From G963664115 sp965263045 (GTDB taxonomy: Bacteria > Acidobacteriota > Terriglobia > 20CM-2-55-15), in assembly GCA_965263045.1 (NCBI GenBank), contig CBDHGK010000041.1, positions 5,332,001-5,396,000 on the forward strand: a stretch of DNA of 64,000 nt, given 5' to 3'. Both the position numbers and the translations under genes were made by a program. A model generated the notes under the pieces. The model saw nothing but the letters and a program-made list of their open reading frames with translations, had not been told where the DNA came from and made no database searches. Numbering within the stretch: position 1 is the stretch's first letter; each line of letters starts with the position of its first letter. Of the stretch, positions 8,396-17,285 are shown in pieces.

Positions 8396-9247
8396 ATGAA
8401 AAGTCGTTGGCTCAATCCCATACCAGTTGCGGTGTCAGTGCTCTTATCCTCTCTAGTTATACTCACAGCAGCCTGCTCACCGCCCGGAGAACAAGCAGCT
8501 GGCGGGCAATCGGCGGCGAACACCTACGATCCGCGTGATTTCTCCGGATACTGGATGCTAACCAGTGGTAACGGCGGTCTGATCGGCCCAAACGAAACGG
8601 CGCCAGACTTGACACCGGAGGGGCAGGCGCGGATGAGCGAGAACATCCCAGCCTCCGACGTTTCCCTTCCCGCGCTTTCAAACGATCCCGAAAAGACGTG
8701 TAATCCAGTCGGTTTCCCACGGCTTCTTCTCGATTCCGAACCCCTTGAGTTCCTTCAGCTCGATGACAGGCTGATCCAATTCTTCCAGTGGGAACACAGA
8801 GTGCGAGTCCTCTGGCTGGACGGGCGAGAATTGCCCTCGGGCGAGAACCTCGAGAACCTGGGCCCCGCGTGGTATGGTCACTCGGTTGGCGAGTGGCAAG
8901 GCGATACGCTCGTCGTCAACACGGTCGGTCTGGATGACAGAGCATGGCTCGACGAGAATGTTGGGCGTCCGAAGAGTTTTTACGCCCGGATCGAAGAGCG
9001 GTACAGACGGGTTGACGCCAACACGATCGAGCTTCAACTCACGTTCGATGACCCCACTTATTACACGTCCACATGGGTGGGCGACACGAAAGCATTCACG
9101 CGACTGCCACCGGAGGCCTACACCTTTTCCGGATGGGAAGGGCTTTTCGCGGGAATCACGGAGGGGATCTGCGCGCCCATAAACGAAGTCGAGGGATATA
9201 ACAACACCTTTCGCGATGCCGTGGCGCCCCCTGAAGTCGGTCAGTAG
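8396..9247 (+). CDS. Lipoprotein of an acidobacterial hypothetical family
   Basis: The N-terminus is a lipoprotein signal: positive residues, a hydrophobic core, then LTAAC with the lipidated Cys at about residue 27. The rest (PEKTCNPVGFPRLLLDSEPL, FLQLDDRLIQFFQWEH, VRVLWLDGRELP, PAWYGHSVGEWQGDTLVV, RIEERYRRVDANTIELQLTF, CAPINEVEGYNN) follows a pattern I know from many paralogous Solibacter/Acidobacteria proteins annotated only as hypothetical. Those usually have similar length and no known activity; the fold is probably beta-rich. It is monocistronic and bracketed by two copies of the 101-bp repeat. Confidence 0.75.
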   Translation: MKSRWLNPIPVAVSVLLSSLVILTAACSPPGEQAAGGQSAANTYDPRDFSGYWMLTSGNGGLIGPNETAPDLTPEGQARMSENIPASDVSLPALSNDPEKTCNPVGFPRLLLDSEPLEFLQLDDRLIQFFQWEHRVRVLWLDGRELPSGENLENLGPAWYGHSVGEWQGDTLVVNTVGLDDRAWLDENVGRPKSFYARIEERYRRVDANTIELQLTFDDPTYYTSTWVGDTKAFTRLPPEAYTFSGWEGLFAGITEGICAPINEVEGYNNTFRDAVAPPEVGQ

Positions 9248-9323
9248 AAGTCAGTTCTAGCTCAGAGTCTGAGTCGGCCTGTACACAATGCGGGTGAGGG
9301 CCTGCTCGATAAACCAAATTTTC

Positions 9324-9424
9324 AGCGGATAAGCGATATAAGCAGGGTCCGACACCTATGGCAGCGCGGACAGTGTCGCCGTATGGGTGTTATGTCAACC
9401 CGTGCGCTGGGGCAGGCCGTCGCG
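9324..9424 (+). repeat. 101-bp dispersed direct repeat, copy 2
   Basis: This copy begins AGCGGATAAGCGATATAAGC and ends near GGGGCAGGCCGTCGCGC. It matches 7936-8036 at all but about ten positions, with no gaps. It lies downstream of the lipoprotein gene and before the terminator of the split PEP-CTERM gene. Confidence 0.8.
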
Positions 9425-9490
9425 CCAATCCGGTTCCAATTGGCCGTAACGCGGTCCGCGAAACTTCTGCCACGGTTTGCCGCCCCCACG

Positions 9491-9520
9491 AAAAAACCCG
9501 CCAGCAGTGCCGGCGGGTTT
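9491..9520 (-). terminator. Rho-independent terminator of the PEP-CTERM gene
   Basis: On the minus strand AAACCCGCC and GGCGGGTTT form a perfect 9-bp stem around a 9-base loop (9494-9520), followed by a T run (9491-9496). It begins 25 bases past the stop codon at 9546-9548. Confidence 0.85.
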
Positions 9521-9779
9521 CGCGTTCTTTCACAACCATGCTTCTTTACGCCGCTGTCTCCCTCTTTCGCCATTGGGAGGCGAAAAGACCAATGATAGCG
9601 ATGGCGGTCAAGGCCAGACTGGATGGTTCGGGGACCGCTGTGCCGCCCGCACCAATGATGACCTGAATATTCGTGTGAGCTGCAACTTGCCCTTGAGCGT
9701 CGATAGCAGTCAGGGAGATATCGTAGGTGCCATCTATTGTCGGATCATAAGGGATCGGGAAGAATGCGTGTCGCCAGGA

Positions 9780-11220
9780 GAGTCAAGCCCATTCTTAGTT
9801 GAAACTCTCCACGGCTCACGATGGGTCATGCAACCTTCTTCTTCGATCTCGTCGACGTCTTCGCCTCAATTTTCAGCTCTCGCTGGAGGGCTTCGCGGAG
9901 CTTTGGAAGATGACGGTAGCCGATCACCTTCCTCAGGCGCGGTTCGATGTCGATGAGCGCCGTCGCCAACCAGCGTTGCCGCTGACTCGAGTTCTTCCAA
10001 TGATCGACCTTCGCACACCTTTCCTCGACAAGGGCATTGACCGATTCCAGGCAATTCGTCGTCTTGAACGAACGGCCCAAGACCCCGTACACGCCGAGCC
10101 GATGCAACGTGAGGGTCTCTTCCAGGCCTTCCTCAAGGCTCGCAGCCCCCGATTGGTTTCGCTCCTCGAGCTCTCCATGGAGCTCTCCGAGCGCCGCCCG
10201 AGCTTCGTCGTACTCCGGGCGCTCGTAGGCCCGCTGCAGCCGGCGTCGCCACACGGCTTGCTCGGTCTTCGATAGGTATCTCACGACGTTCTCGCGTTTG
10301 TGCCATTGGCAGCGTTGGACCAGGGCTCGATTCCTGAATGCCTTCTTGACCGCCGCCCGCAGACCTTTGCCGCCGTCGACAATCACCAGCACGCCTTCAG
10401 AGATGTCCAGGCCCCGCTCCATCAACGAACGGAGAAACGGAGTCAGCACTTGCTCGTTCTCCGTGTCGGTCTCCACGAAGCCCAAGAAGCGTTTGTCGCC
10501 CGAAAGCGTGACGCCCAGGGCCACTACCATCAGGGCGTCGGCAAACGCCTTCCCGTCCAGGAAGATCGCCACGACGTCCTCGCCACTCAGATCCCGCTCC
10601 TGCATCTCCCGAAGTTTCGCGGCACTCGCCTGGACGAATCCTCGAGACACCGTCGAACTCGACAGTCCGATCGCTCCCGGAATCGCTTCAGCGGCCGATT
10701 CATAGTTCCGGCAGGAGATCCCATACAGCACACGTCTGAGCAGTAGCTCGTTCACCGCGCCACCCGGACTGAGTTCCTCGTAGGTCCGAAGCGGAATCTC
10801 CCCGCCCGCCACGCTGCGCACTCGAGGCACCCGAACCGGCACCCGCTGGCCACCCAGCCCCACGGTCCCCGGATTGCTCCCGTGTCGCCGGCCCCGCAAC
10901 GCCGCCTCCTTTCGTGCGTATCGCTCACCCGCCAACGACTTCACTTCCTCGTCGAGCAACTCCTCCACGTGCATCAACCCCAGTGGGATCAACGCCCGAA
11001 TCATCTCCACCTTCGAGTCCAATTCCAGTCCCGAGTATTCCTCCCGGCTCAGGACCTCGACCTCACCCAGCACACGCGACTTCTTGCGTTTCTTTACCGA
11101 ACGTAACAGACTCCTCATCTCGGCTCCTTTCTCTTACAGGCTTGATGTTGTTTCTTCCAATACCATCAAACCATGGGGTTTGGAGCCGTTTCAATTTCCA
11201 ACTAAGATTGGCACACATTC
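9780..11220 (-). mobile_element. Intact IS256-family insertion sequence, 1441 bp
   Basis: The ends are imperfect inverted repeats that share TTCTTAGTTG or ATCTTAGTTG 13-22 bases in from each tip. The element is flanked by identical 8-base target duplications, CGCCAGGA at 9772-9779 and 11221-11228, as expected for IS256. It contains one full transposase gene. The perfect duplication suggests a fairly recent insertion. Confidence 0.9.
9826..11118 (-). CDS. IS256-family transposase
   Basis: The 430 residues are full length for the family. Basic N-terminal residues precede a mutator-type RNase-H-like DDE core. The first Asp is in AIFLDGKAFADALMVVALG, the second in VLVIVDGGKGLRAAVKKAF, followed by the family signature LVQRCQWHKRENVVRYL. 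The glutamate is probably in TTNCLESVNALVEERC. The C-terminus is lysine-rich. No frameshift or missing motif is seen, so the enzyme is probably active and able to mobilise this element by a copy-out route. Confidence 0.93.
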   Translation of the reverse strand: MRSLLRSVKKRKKSRVLGEVEVLSREEYSGLELDSKVEMIRALIPLGLMHVEELLDEEVKSLAGERYARKEAALRGRRHGSNPGTVGLGGQRVPVRVPRVRSVAGGEIPLRTYEELSPGGAVNELLLRRVLYGISCRNYESAAEAIPGAIGLSSSTVSRGFVQASAAKLREMQERDLSGEDVVAIFLDGKAFADALMVVALGVTLSGDKRFLGFVETDTENEQVLTPFLRSLMERGLDISEGVLVIVDGGKGLRAAVKKAFRNRALVQRCQWHKRENVVRYLSKTEQAVWRRRLQRAYERPEYDEARAALGELHGELEERNQSGAASLEEGLEETLTLHRLGVYGVLGRSFKTTNCLESVNALVEERCAKVDHWKNSSQRQRWLATALIDIEPRLRKVIGYRHLPKLREALQRELKIEAKTSTRSKKKVA

Positions 11221-11804
11221 CGCCAGGATTGTTGGAGAACGTTGTTTGCCGCAATCAGCGCGATATAAGTGGCCGCATTCGTCGCTTCGACGCCCTGGCC
11301 GTTCAGAGTAGAGTTGTCCCCAATACTGTGATCAAAAAATGGAGCGGCTACACTCGGAGTGATCGGATCACCCGTAACCAAGTTGGCCGCCAGACCGGGA
11401 TCGACGTCTATCCCGAGCAGATAGGTCAGATCGCCGATCTTAAGCCCCGTCCCATTGATGTCTGTATTAACCGTCCAATCGAAGTTCCATGCCGGGTTGG
11501 CTTCTGCCAGGGTGTAGCTGTAGGTGCCGTCTCCATTGCTGTTGACTCCTGGAAGAAAGGGAATCTTGGCGCGAAGACCGAGTTCGATGCCGTTATTTCG
11601 ATCGACGGTGAAGCCTCCGTTGGCGTTTCCGCTACCGAAAATTACGTCCGGCGTCACGTTCTGATCGAATAACAACGGTCCCGCCTGGCTCGGCGAAGGC
11701 AGTATCGCTATCGATACTGCTGCAAAAACAAAGCCTAAGCCAAGCCGTGAGAACACTTCAGTCACACATCTGATTGTTTTCGATACTCGTATTGTTGAAT
11801 TCAT

Positions 11805-12467
11805 GACCTCTCCAATCCGAATCGCTGCGGGTTCCGCTCCGGTGGTCTGCAACCCCATATAGGGCACACTTGACATCAATGTCAGAGCATTTTGGTGGCC
11901 GATTTCTACATGAACTTTGATCTTGACTCTTTTATGTCCAGACCCATTATGGAATCAACAACTTATGAAGTACCGCAGTTGCAATGACCACGCCGATTGT
12001 GAGTTACGCCTTGGAGCCTTCAAAAAAACCGTAACAATTCCCAACGGCCGGCGAAGCATTCGCAACTTCATGTTGATGAATTCAAACGCTTTAGCGCTGG
12101 ATTTGGTTGGTGTCGGAATTCCTTACGACATTCCGCTTTTTTCCGATCGGAGCATGGCGTTATTCTGAATTTCTTCCGATCGGCCCCCCCTTACAGCACA
12201 TTGGGGTGACCCCCTCCCTGCATTCCACCCAAGCGGTCGGGTTCTGAACACGGCTTAAAAGCCGACGCGTCTTTCGTGCGCTCACGATTTGCCAGGCGCT
12301 CGGCACCGAATCAAGGCGCCGGGATTTGCCGGCCTTAACCATGCTGAGCGCAGGGATTGTGGACCGAGAGTGCTGAGACGGGTGTTGAACTAAATCCGCA
12401 GCGCTGTCCGATGTGGTGCCGCAGGCTGCCAATGATATAAGTGTCTCAGCATTCTCCTCATCCCCAA
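11805..12467. other. 663-base intergenic region without a recognisable gene
   Basis: It separates the start of the PEP-CTERM gene from the end of the flavodoxin-like gene. There are only short unsupported frames on both strands. A 10-base repeat TTCCGATCGG occurs twice near 12138-12182, followed by a C7 run. No tRNA fold and no strong terminator was seen. Confidence 0.45.
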
Positions 12468-13217
12468 TCAGCGATAGTCGGGATTGGGGAAGTCCATACG
12501 GCAGCCCGCGTCCCAGGCGGAACGCTGGTTTCCATGGGCGGGGATGCCGCCGGCATCTTTGATCATCCGCGCAATGTGCAGCAGGTTCCATGTCATGAAC
12601 GTCGTGTTGCGGTTCGTGAATTCGTTCTCCGGGCCGCCAGAACCATCATCGAGATAGGACGGCCCCGGCCCGGCCTCACCCAGCCAACCGGCATCGGCCT
12701 GGGGGGGAATGACGTATCCGAGGTGTTGTAACGAATAGAGGATGTTCATGGAGCAGTGTTTGGCACCGTCTTCATTGCCCGTAATCAAACAGCCGCCCAC
12801 ACGCCCGTAGTAGGCATATTGTCCCGCTTCGTTCAGCTGGCCGGAGGCGGCATACAAACGCTCGATCACCTGGGTACACACGGAAGATTTCTCACCGAGC
12901 CATATGGGTGACGTGATCACCAGGATCTGGGCCTTGAGCACTTTCTCGAGAATAGTTGGCCAGTCGTCGCTCTCCCATCCGTGCTCGGTCATATTTGGCC
13001 AGACTCCGTGTGCCAGATCGTAGTCAACGGGTCGGAGAACCTCTACGCCGACGCCGTTCTTCTCCATGATTGTCTTTGATATATCGATCAATCCCTGGGT
13101 GTGGGACGTTTCCGGTGATCGCTTGAGAGTGCAGTTTAAGAATACTGCCGAGAGGTCGGAGAAGTCCCAACGACTTTCGGTGCACATTGCTTCTTGTTTA
13201 AGATTCAGTTTGGCCAT
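12468..13217 (-). CDS. Flavodoxin-fold NAD(P)H-dependent FMN reductase-like protein
   Basis: I set the start at 13217 (MAKLNLKQEAMCTESRWDFS) because GGAGAAACGA lies directly upstream; the frame is open 36 codons further with no family resemblance. The core is flavodoxin-like: AVFLNCTLKRSPETSHTQGL is the phosphate-binding loop, then VEVLRPVDYDL, ILVITSPIWLGEKSSVCTQV (flavin-contacting strand and loop) and GGCLITGNEDGAKHCSMNIL. These enzymes use FMN to reduce quinones or small electrophiles in the cytoplasm. It precedes no obvious partner; the antiporter gene lies 43 bases upstream and may be co-transcribed. Confidence 0.8.
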   Translation of the reverse strand: MAKLNLKQEAMCTESRWDFSDLSAVFLNCTLKRSPETSHTQGLIDISKTIMEKNGVGVEVLRPVDYDLAHGVWPNMTEHGWESDDWPTILEKVLKAQILVITSPIWLGEKSSVCTQVIERLYAASGQLNEAGQYAYYGRVGGCLITGNEDGAKHCSMNILYSLQHLGYVIPPQADAGWLGEAGPGPSYLDDGSGGPENEFTNRNTTFMTWNLLHIARMIKDAGGIPAHGNQRSAWDAGCRMDFPNPDYR

Positions 13218-13260
13218 TCGTTTCTCCTCATGTTGCTCATCAGATTGTCGTTCACGGGCC

Positions 13261-14532
13261 TCACCCGTGAACTGACCGGTCTTGTGTGGAAAACGGTTCA
13301 TCGCTGACAGGGCGGTTCTCCTCACACTTGCCCATCCCTTCGGTCATCTTACCGTAGCGTGCGGCTGCTGAACCGGCGGTCACTCCGTGGAGGACGATGC
13401 TCAAAACGACTGTGGCCACGACGACCGTGAGGATTTGTTCGTACTGCGGGATGGCATATTCCTCTGCGATCAGTAGCACGAACAGAATCGACGCGAGGCC
13501 GCGCGGTCCGAACCAACCGAGAAAAGCTACGGTAGGCGCGCGGAGCCGGGTTCCGAGTAGCGATAGACCCACAGGCAGCATACGCAGAATCGTTAGGGCC
13601 AGGAAGCCGAACAACACGGCGATCCATGACACATGATCAGTGGCATGAGGCATCATCGTGTTACCGAACATGAGGAACGTCAGTAAGACCAGGATCTGTC
13701 CTTCCGATTCCGCAAACTCGTAAAGGAACATGCATTTCTTTTGTAATGCGTTGCCGAACGCAATGCCGGCGGCGAACGCAGCGATGAAGCCGTTTCCACC
13801 CACCAGTTCCGCCAGTCCGAACGCGCTGAAGGCAAGCCCGATAGCGATCATCCCCTCTGCTGATTCGGCCAGCCACTGGTTGGCAAACGATCGAGCGATA
13901 AGTATTGCACCCAGATAACCGACTCCAACTCCCATTAGGGGACCCAGCACCACTTGCATCAAGGCATAGGTTGACCACGCCGTCGCAGACTCGGCGCTTG
14001 CCCCGGCGCCAGCAAAGACCGCGAAAAACAATACGAACGGGAGCGCGATACCGTCATTGAGCCCACTTTCCACATTGAGGGCCTGGCGGATCCGAACGGG
14101 AACCACTGTGTTCGAGACGACCGCCTGGCCCAGTGCTGCATCGGTAGGGGTCAATATGGCCGCAAGCAAGGCCGCTTCCCAGATCGACAATGCAGGGAAT
14201 AGCAACAGAGCCACGGCGGTTCCCAAACCCATGGTTAACGGCATGCCGATCAGCAGCATGCGTACCGGTATGTTGTGGTCGCGCCGTAGCTGTCGCAGGT
14301 CAATACTGGCGGCGTCTGAAAAGAGCACGAGGACGAGTGTAATTTCCGCGAGAAAGTGCAGACCCTCGTGGGTGATCGGTAGCGAAACGATGTCCAGTAC
14401 GGCCGAAACCAGAGTGAATCCAACAAACGTGAACACCAGCGGACCGGTCACTGGAGAGCCATCCAGGAGGCGTGTCACCAGGCCGAAGCCGACGAGAGCC
14501 AACATGATGATCGACAGAGTGAGCGGTTCCAT
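13261..14532 (-). CDS. CPA1/NhaP-type cation:proton antiporter
   Basis: The 423 residues contain about 12-13 membrane helices, normal for the family. Typical motifs are LVLVLFSDAASIDLRQLRRD, LAAILTPTDAALGQAVV, NVESGLNDGIALPFVLFFAV (the ND ion-binding pair in helix 5), GGNGFIAAFAAGIAFGNAL and FLGWFGPRGLASILFVLL. It would exchange Na+ or K+ for protons across the inner membrane for pH and ion homeostasis. The C-terminal cytoplasmic tail is short (about 40 residues). It lies upstream of the reductase gene on the same strand. Confidence 0.9.
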   Translation of the reverse strand: MEPLTLSIIMLALVGFGLVTRLLDGSPVTGPLVFTFVGFTLVSAVLDIVSLPITHEGLHFLAEITLVLVLFSDAASIDLRQLRRDHNIPVRMLLIGMPLTMGLGTAVALLLFPALSIWEAALLAAILTPTDAALGQAVVSNTVVPVRIRQALNVESGLNDGIALPFVLFFAVFAGAGASAESATAWSTYALMQVVLGPLMGVGVGYLGAILIARSFANQWLAESAEGMIAIGLAFSAFGLAELVGGNGFIAAFAAGIAFGNALQKKCMFLYEFAESEGQILVLLTFLMFGNTMMPHATDHVSWIAVLFGFLALTILRMLPVGLSLLGTRLRAPTVAFLGWFGPRGLASILFVLLIAEEYAIPQYEQILTVVVATVVLSIVLHGVTAGSAAARYGKMTEGMGKCEENRPVSDEPFSTQDRSVHG

Positions 14533-14643
14533 TGCGAGTGCTTGAGTCGTCTCCGCGAAAAGCCCAGCTTCGAATTATCCGTGAACCGGCCGTGGGCACC
14601 TACATGTAGTTTCCAGAAGGCCTCTCCTCAGCCGAGCCGGGTC

Positions 14644-15081
14644 TCAGGCACCGCCACTGGCGAGCAGGAACAGAACGAATGCGACTCCGCTGACGATACT
14701 GCGCCATGCGTGCCTGGATCCCCACTTCTTCAGCATTTGCGCAGTTTCTGACGCGTGGGGCTTGGCGTCGGCATTCAAGAGCACGTCGTTAACGGGTTTG
14801 ATGACGACCAGCGTGATCGGGATGACCAAAACGAGAAAAAGCGATCCAACGAGCCACATCATTCCGTTGCCCATACTCCACCGAGTGAATCCGGCGAGTG
14901 AGCCCCCGAGGGCAAGAACGACCTGCATGGGTGCTGCGCGTCGGTACATGGGCCCGAAGAACTTACCACCCACCTGTGCGCCTGCTTCCAGCATCGCCGG
15001 GTGCTGCGCGATTGAAACGTAGAAAGCGGCGCCGAAGAACACGCCAGCGCAAAACGTCGCAACGATTTCAAGAAATAGCAT
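14644..15081 (-). CDS. DUF1772-family membrane protein
   Basis: The 145 residues have four membrane helices, starting MLFLEIVATFCAGVFFGAAF. YVSIAQHPAMLEAG in the first loop and VVIKPVNDVLLN with a following basic stretch match DUF1772 (anthrone-oxygenase-like) proteins. Some fungal and bacterial members act on polyketide anthrones, but most have no known role. A promoter-like site lies 78 bases upstream. It is followed by the antiporter gene on the same strand. Confidence 0.75.
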   Translation of the reverse strand: MLFLEIVATFCAGVFFGAAFYVSIAQHPAMLEAGAQVGGKFFGPMYRRAAPMQVVLALGGSLAGFTRWSMGNGMMWLVGSLFLVLVIPITLVVIKPVNDVLLNADAKPHASETAQMLKKWGSRHAWRSIVSGVAFVLFLLASGGA

Positions 15082-15158
15082 GGTGTGGTTTGTGGAGCAT
15101 TGCTGATGCGCAGACGGGCTGCCGAAGATTTCCGGTGCGTAGCCTACGAAACGCGTTG

Positions 15159-15187
15159 ATTCTGTTTCGCTATAAAGCGTATGTCAA
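15159..15187 (-). promoter_or_regulatory. Putative sigma-70 promoter upstream of the DUF1772 gene
   Basis: On the minus strand TTGACA (15182-15187) and CAGAAT (15159-15164) are 17 bases apart. The -35 is perfect and the -10 matches four of six. Confidence 0.4.
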
Positions 15188-15279
15188 GAGTTCAGGGCCT
15201 TTTCCACCTGCCACCCACAGATCTAACGTTCGCGGTGGTCGTCGATTACCCGTACAGCAAAGATGACGGTGTCTCTCTG

Positions 15280-15846
15280 TTACGGTAGGTCTTCTGACTT
15301 CTGGCCCTGAACCATGGAGTCGACGAGCGCGGCAGTGATATCGATCGTGTCATCGTTGAGGAGAATGCTGACCATGGGATTGGAGAGGTCTAGAATCAGA
15401 ACGAGGCTGTTTTCTTCCGCGAATTGTTGAATCGCTTGATCGACTTTCGCTGCAATCGGCAGGATGAGCTGTTCTCTCAAGTCGTTCAATTGGGATTGAA
15501 CATCCGCGTTCATTCGGTCGAACTCTCTCTGCAACGCGTCCACGCTCTGAACCAGCGCTGAGCTTGCAGAATCGTTCAGCGCTTCTTCTGCGGCCAGCAT
15601 TTCCCTGGCCAGGCGAAGTTCCTCCTGTTTCGCGGACACGCCGGCGGTTTCCGCATGCATCGCCGCGGTCCACTGTTCCGCCGCTGTTCGAAAATCGGCT
15701 GTGCCTTCGATCGCGTGTTGAAGATCAACCACTGCGATCACGTTCGGGCTGATGGATTGAGCTTGTGTGAAAATGTTGAGCAACAGGGCCAGGGCGGGAA
15801 CGGCAAGGGCCAACTTCGGCCGCGTTTCGAATCGCCACAGGGTCAT
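15280..15846 (-). CDS. OmpH/Skp-like periplasmic chaperone
   Basis: A signal peptide (PKLALAVPALALLLNIFTQA) is followed by VIAVVDLQHAIEGTADFR, the typical OmpH strand and helix start. Next comes a long charged coiled-coil region (about residues 60-135, rich in Glu, Ala, Leu and Gln). It ends with LVLILDLSNPMVSILLNDDT and VDSMVQG, the usual closing beta strand and helix. Skp-type proteins hold unfolded outer-membrane proteins in the periplasm. Its start overlaps the gatA stop by four bases, so it is the last gene of the dciA-gatC-gatA operon, an unusual partner for tRNA amidation. Confidence 0.8.
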   Translation of the reverse strand: MTLWRFETRPKLALAVPALALLLNIFTQAQSISPNVIAVVDLQHAIEGTADFRTAAEQWTAAMHAETAGVSAKQEELRLAREMLAAEEALNDSASSALVQSVDALQREFDRMNADVQSQLNDLREQLILPIAAKVDQAIQQFAEENSLVLILDLSNPMVSILLNDDTIDITAALVDSMVQGQKSEDLP

Positions 15847-17285
15847 AGGTCGAATCCGCCCGCCTGTTCAAATTGATGAGCCGCGCGCAGGAGCTTCCCT
15901 TCCTCGAAATGGTTCCCAAGCAGTTGAATGCCGATCGGCATGCCGTCGGATCCCTGGCCGCACGGCACTGAGATTCCAGGCAGACCGGCGAGGTTGCACG
16001 TGAGGGTGAAGATATCGGTCAAATACATCGAGAGGGGGTCATCTGTTTTTTCGCCGATCTTGAAGGCCGTCGTTGGGGAAGTCGGCGTAACGATAAGATC
16101 CACCTCTTCGAATGCGTTCTTGAAATCCTGGAGAATGAGCGTTCGTACTTTCTGTGCCTTCAGATAGTACGCATCGTAGTATCCGGTACTCAGAGCGTAG
16201 GTGCCCAGCAGGATACGGCGCTTCACTTCGCTGCCGAATCCATGCATACGCGTCCGACGGTACATCTCCTGAAGTGTATCGCCTTCCACTCGAAGCCCGT
16301 AACGCACGCCGTCATAGCGCGCGAGATTGGAACTGGCTTCCGCCGTCGCGATCAAATAGTAGGTCGCGACCGCATATTCGGTGTGTGGCAAGCTGATCTG
16401 CCGGACCTCGCAACCCAGCCCTTCCAGCGCGGCGACACCGGCCTGGATTTTGTCCCGGACGTCTTCTTCCATGCCGTCCACGAAATACTCTTTGGGTACA
16501 CCAATGCGCATGCCCTGTACGGGTTGATCGAGTGCCCCGCTCCAGTCTTCGACCTCGACCTCGGCCGACGTCGAGTCCATCGGATCAACACCACATATCG
16601 CCTGCAACACCAATGCAGATTCTCGAACTGAGCGCGAGAACGGGCCAATCTGATCCAGCGAGGATGCAAAGGCCACCAGTCCATAGCGCGAAACCCGTCC
16701 ATAGGTTGGCTTGATTCCCACAACACCGCAGAATGACGCCGGTTGACGAATGGACCCTCCGGTGTCGGAGCCCAGCGACAGGCTGACCAGACCGGCACCA
16801 AGCGCCGCTGCCGAGCCCCCGCTGGAACCTCCCGGAACACGGTTGTGGTCATGGGGATTGTGAGTGGGAAAGAACGCCGAGTTTTCCGTGGAAGATCCCA
16901 TGGCAAACTCGTCCAGATTCGTCTTGCCTACGACGATGGCGCCGGCCTGCTGCAACCGAGCCACCGCCGTGGAGGTGTAGGAGGGGACGTATTCTCCGAG
17001 AATCTTCGAACCGCATGTCGTTCCCTCGCCCCGGATGTTCATATTGTCCTTAATCCCAACGGGAACACCGGCCAGGGGGGGCAGCGATTGTCCGTTGGTG
17101 ATGGCCTGATCGAGGACACGGGCCTCCCCCAGCGCTGCTTCCTTTCTCGTGTGAATGAAGGCTCCCAGGTTCGGGTCGACGCGATCGATCTCATCGAAGA
17201 CGCTTTCGATGACTTCGTGGACGGCGATTTCCCGATTCCTGTATTTTTCTACGAGGGCGTCCGCCGTGATGTCTTTTAGATTCAT
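15843..17285 (-). CDS. gatA: Aspartyl/glutamyl-tRNA amidotransferase subunit A
   Basis: The 480 residues are normal for GatA. The amidase-signature triad is present: Lys in GVPVGIKDNM, the cis-Ser in PGGSSGGSAAALGAG, and the nucleophile Ser in LGSDTGGSIRQPASFCG. It hydrolyses glutamine to supply ammonia for converting Glu-tRNA(Gln) or Asp-tRNA(Asn) to the correct amide, with GatB and GatC. The start overlaps the gatC stop by four bases (ATGA). GatB is not in the window. Confidence 0.97.
   Translation of the reverse strand: MNLKDITADALVEKYRNREIAVHEVIESVFDEIDRVDPNLGAFIHTRKEAALGEARVLDQAITNGQSLPPLAGVPVGIKDNMNIRGEGTTCGSKILGEYVPSYTSTAVARLQQAGAIVVGKTNLDEFAMGSSTENSAFFPTHNPHDHNRVPGGSSGGSAAALGAGLVSLSLGSDTGGSIRQPASFCGVVGIKPTYGRVSRYGLVAFASSLDQIGPFSRSVRESALVLQAICGVDPMDSTSAEVEVEDWSGALDQPVQGMRIGVPKEYFVDGMEEDVRDKIQAGVAALEGLGCEVRQISLPHTEYAVATYYLIATAEASSNLARYDGVRYGLRVEGDTLQEMYRRTRMHGFGSEVKRRILLGTYALSTGYYDAYYLKAQKVRTLILQDFKNAFEEVDLIVTPTSPTTAFKIGEKTDDPLSMYLTDIFTLTCNLAGLPGISVPCGQGSDGMPIGIQLLGNHFEEGKLLRAAHQFEQAGGFDL

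Larger units (their letters stand above)
9546..11804 (-). pseudogene. PEP-CTERM exported protein, split by an IS256-family element
   Basis: The N-terminal part (11804 to 11221) starts after a GGAGAGG site with MNSTIRVSKTIRCVTE and a signal peptide ending in SPSQAGP. It runs through an extracellular-looking region to NNVLQQSW. The C-terminal part (9779 to 9546) reads SWRHAFFPIPYDPTIDGTYD, then VPEPSSLALTAIAIIGL and a basic tail QWRKRETAA: the classical PEP motif, membrane helix and arginine cluster cleaved by exosortase. Joining them with one copy of the 8-base duplication (CGCCAGGA on the plus strand) restores one frame, giving a protein of about 270 residues. Such proteins are sorted to the outer surface. 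It implies an exosortase gene elsewhere. Confidence 0.85.

Noticed and set aside
9358..9666. Frame containing MAARTVSPYGCYVNPCAG, shared with 7901-8143
   Set aside because: The similarity comes from the 101-bp DNA repeat. Both frames run past the repeat into unrelated sequence, so no conserved protein is implied.
12160..12591. 143-codon minus-strand frame in the gap before the reductase gene
   Set aside because: It overlaps the end of the flavodoxin-like gene and has no motif.
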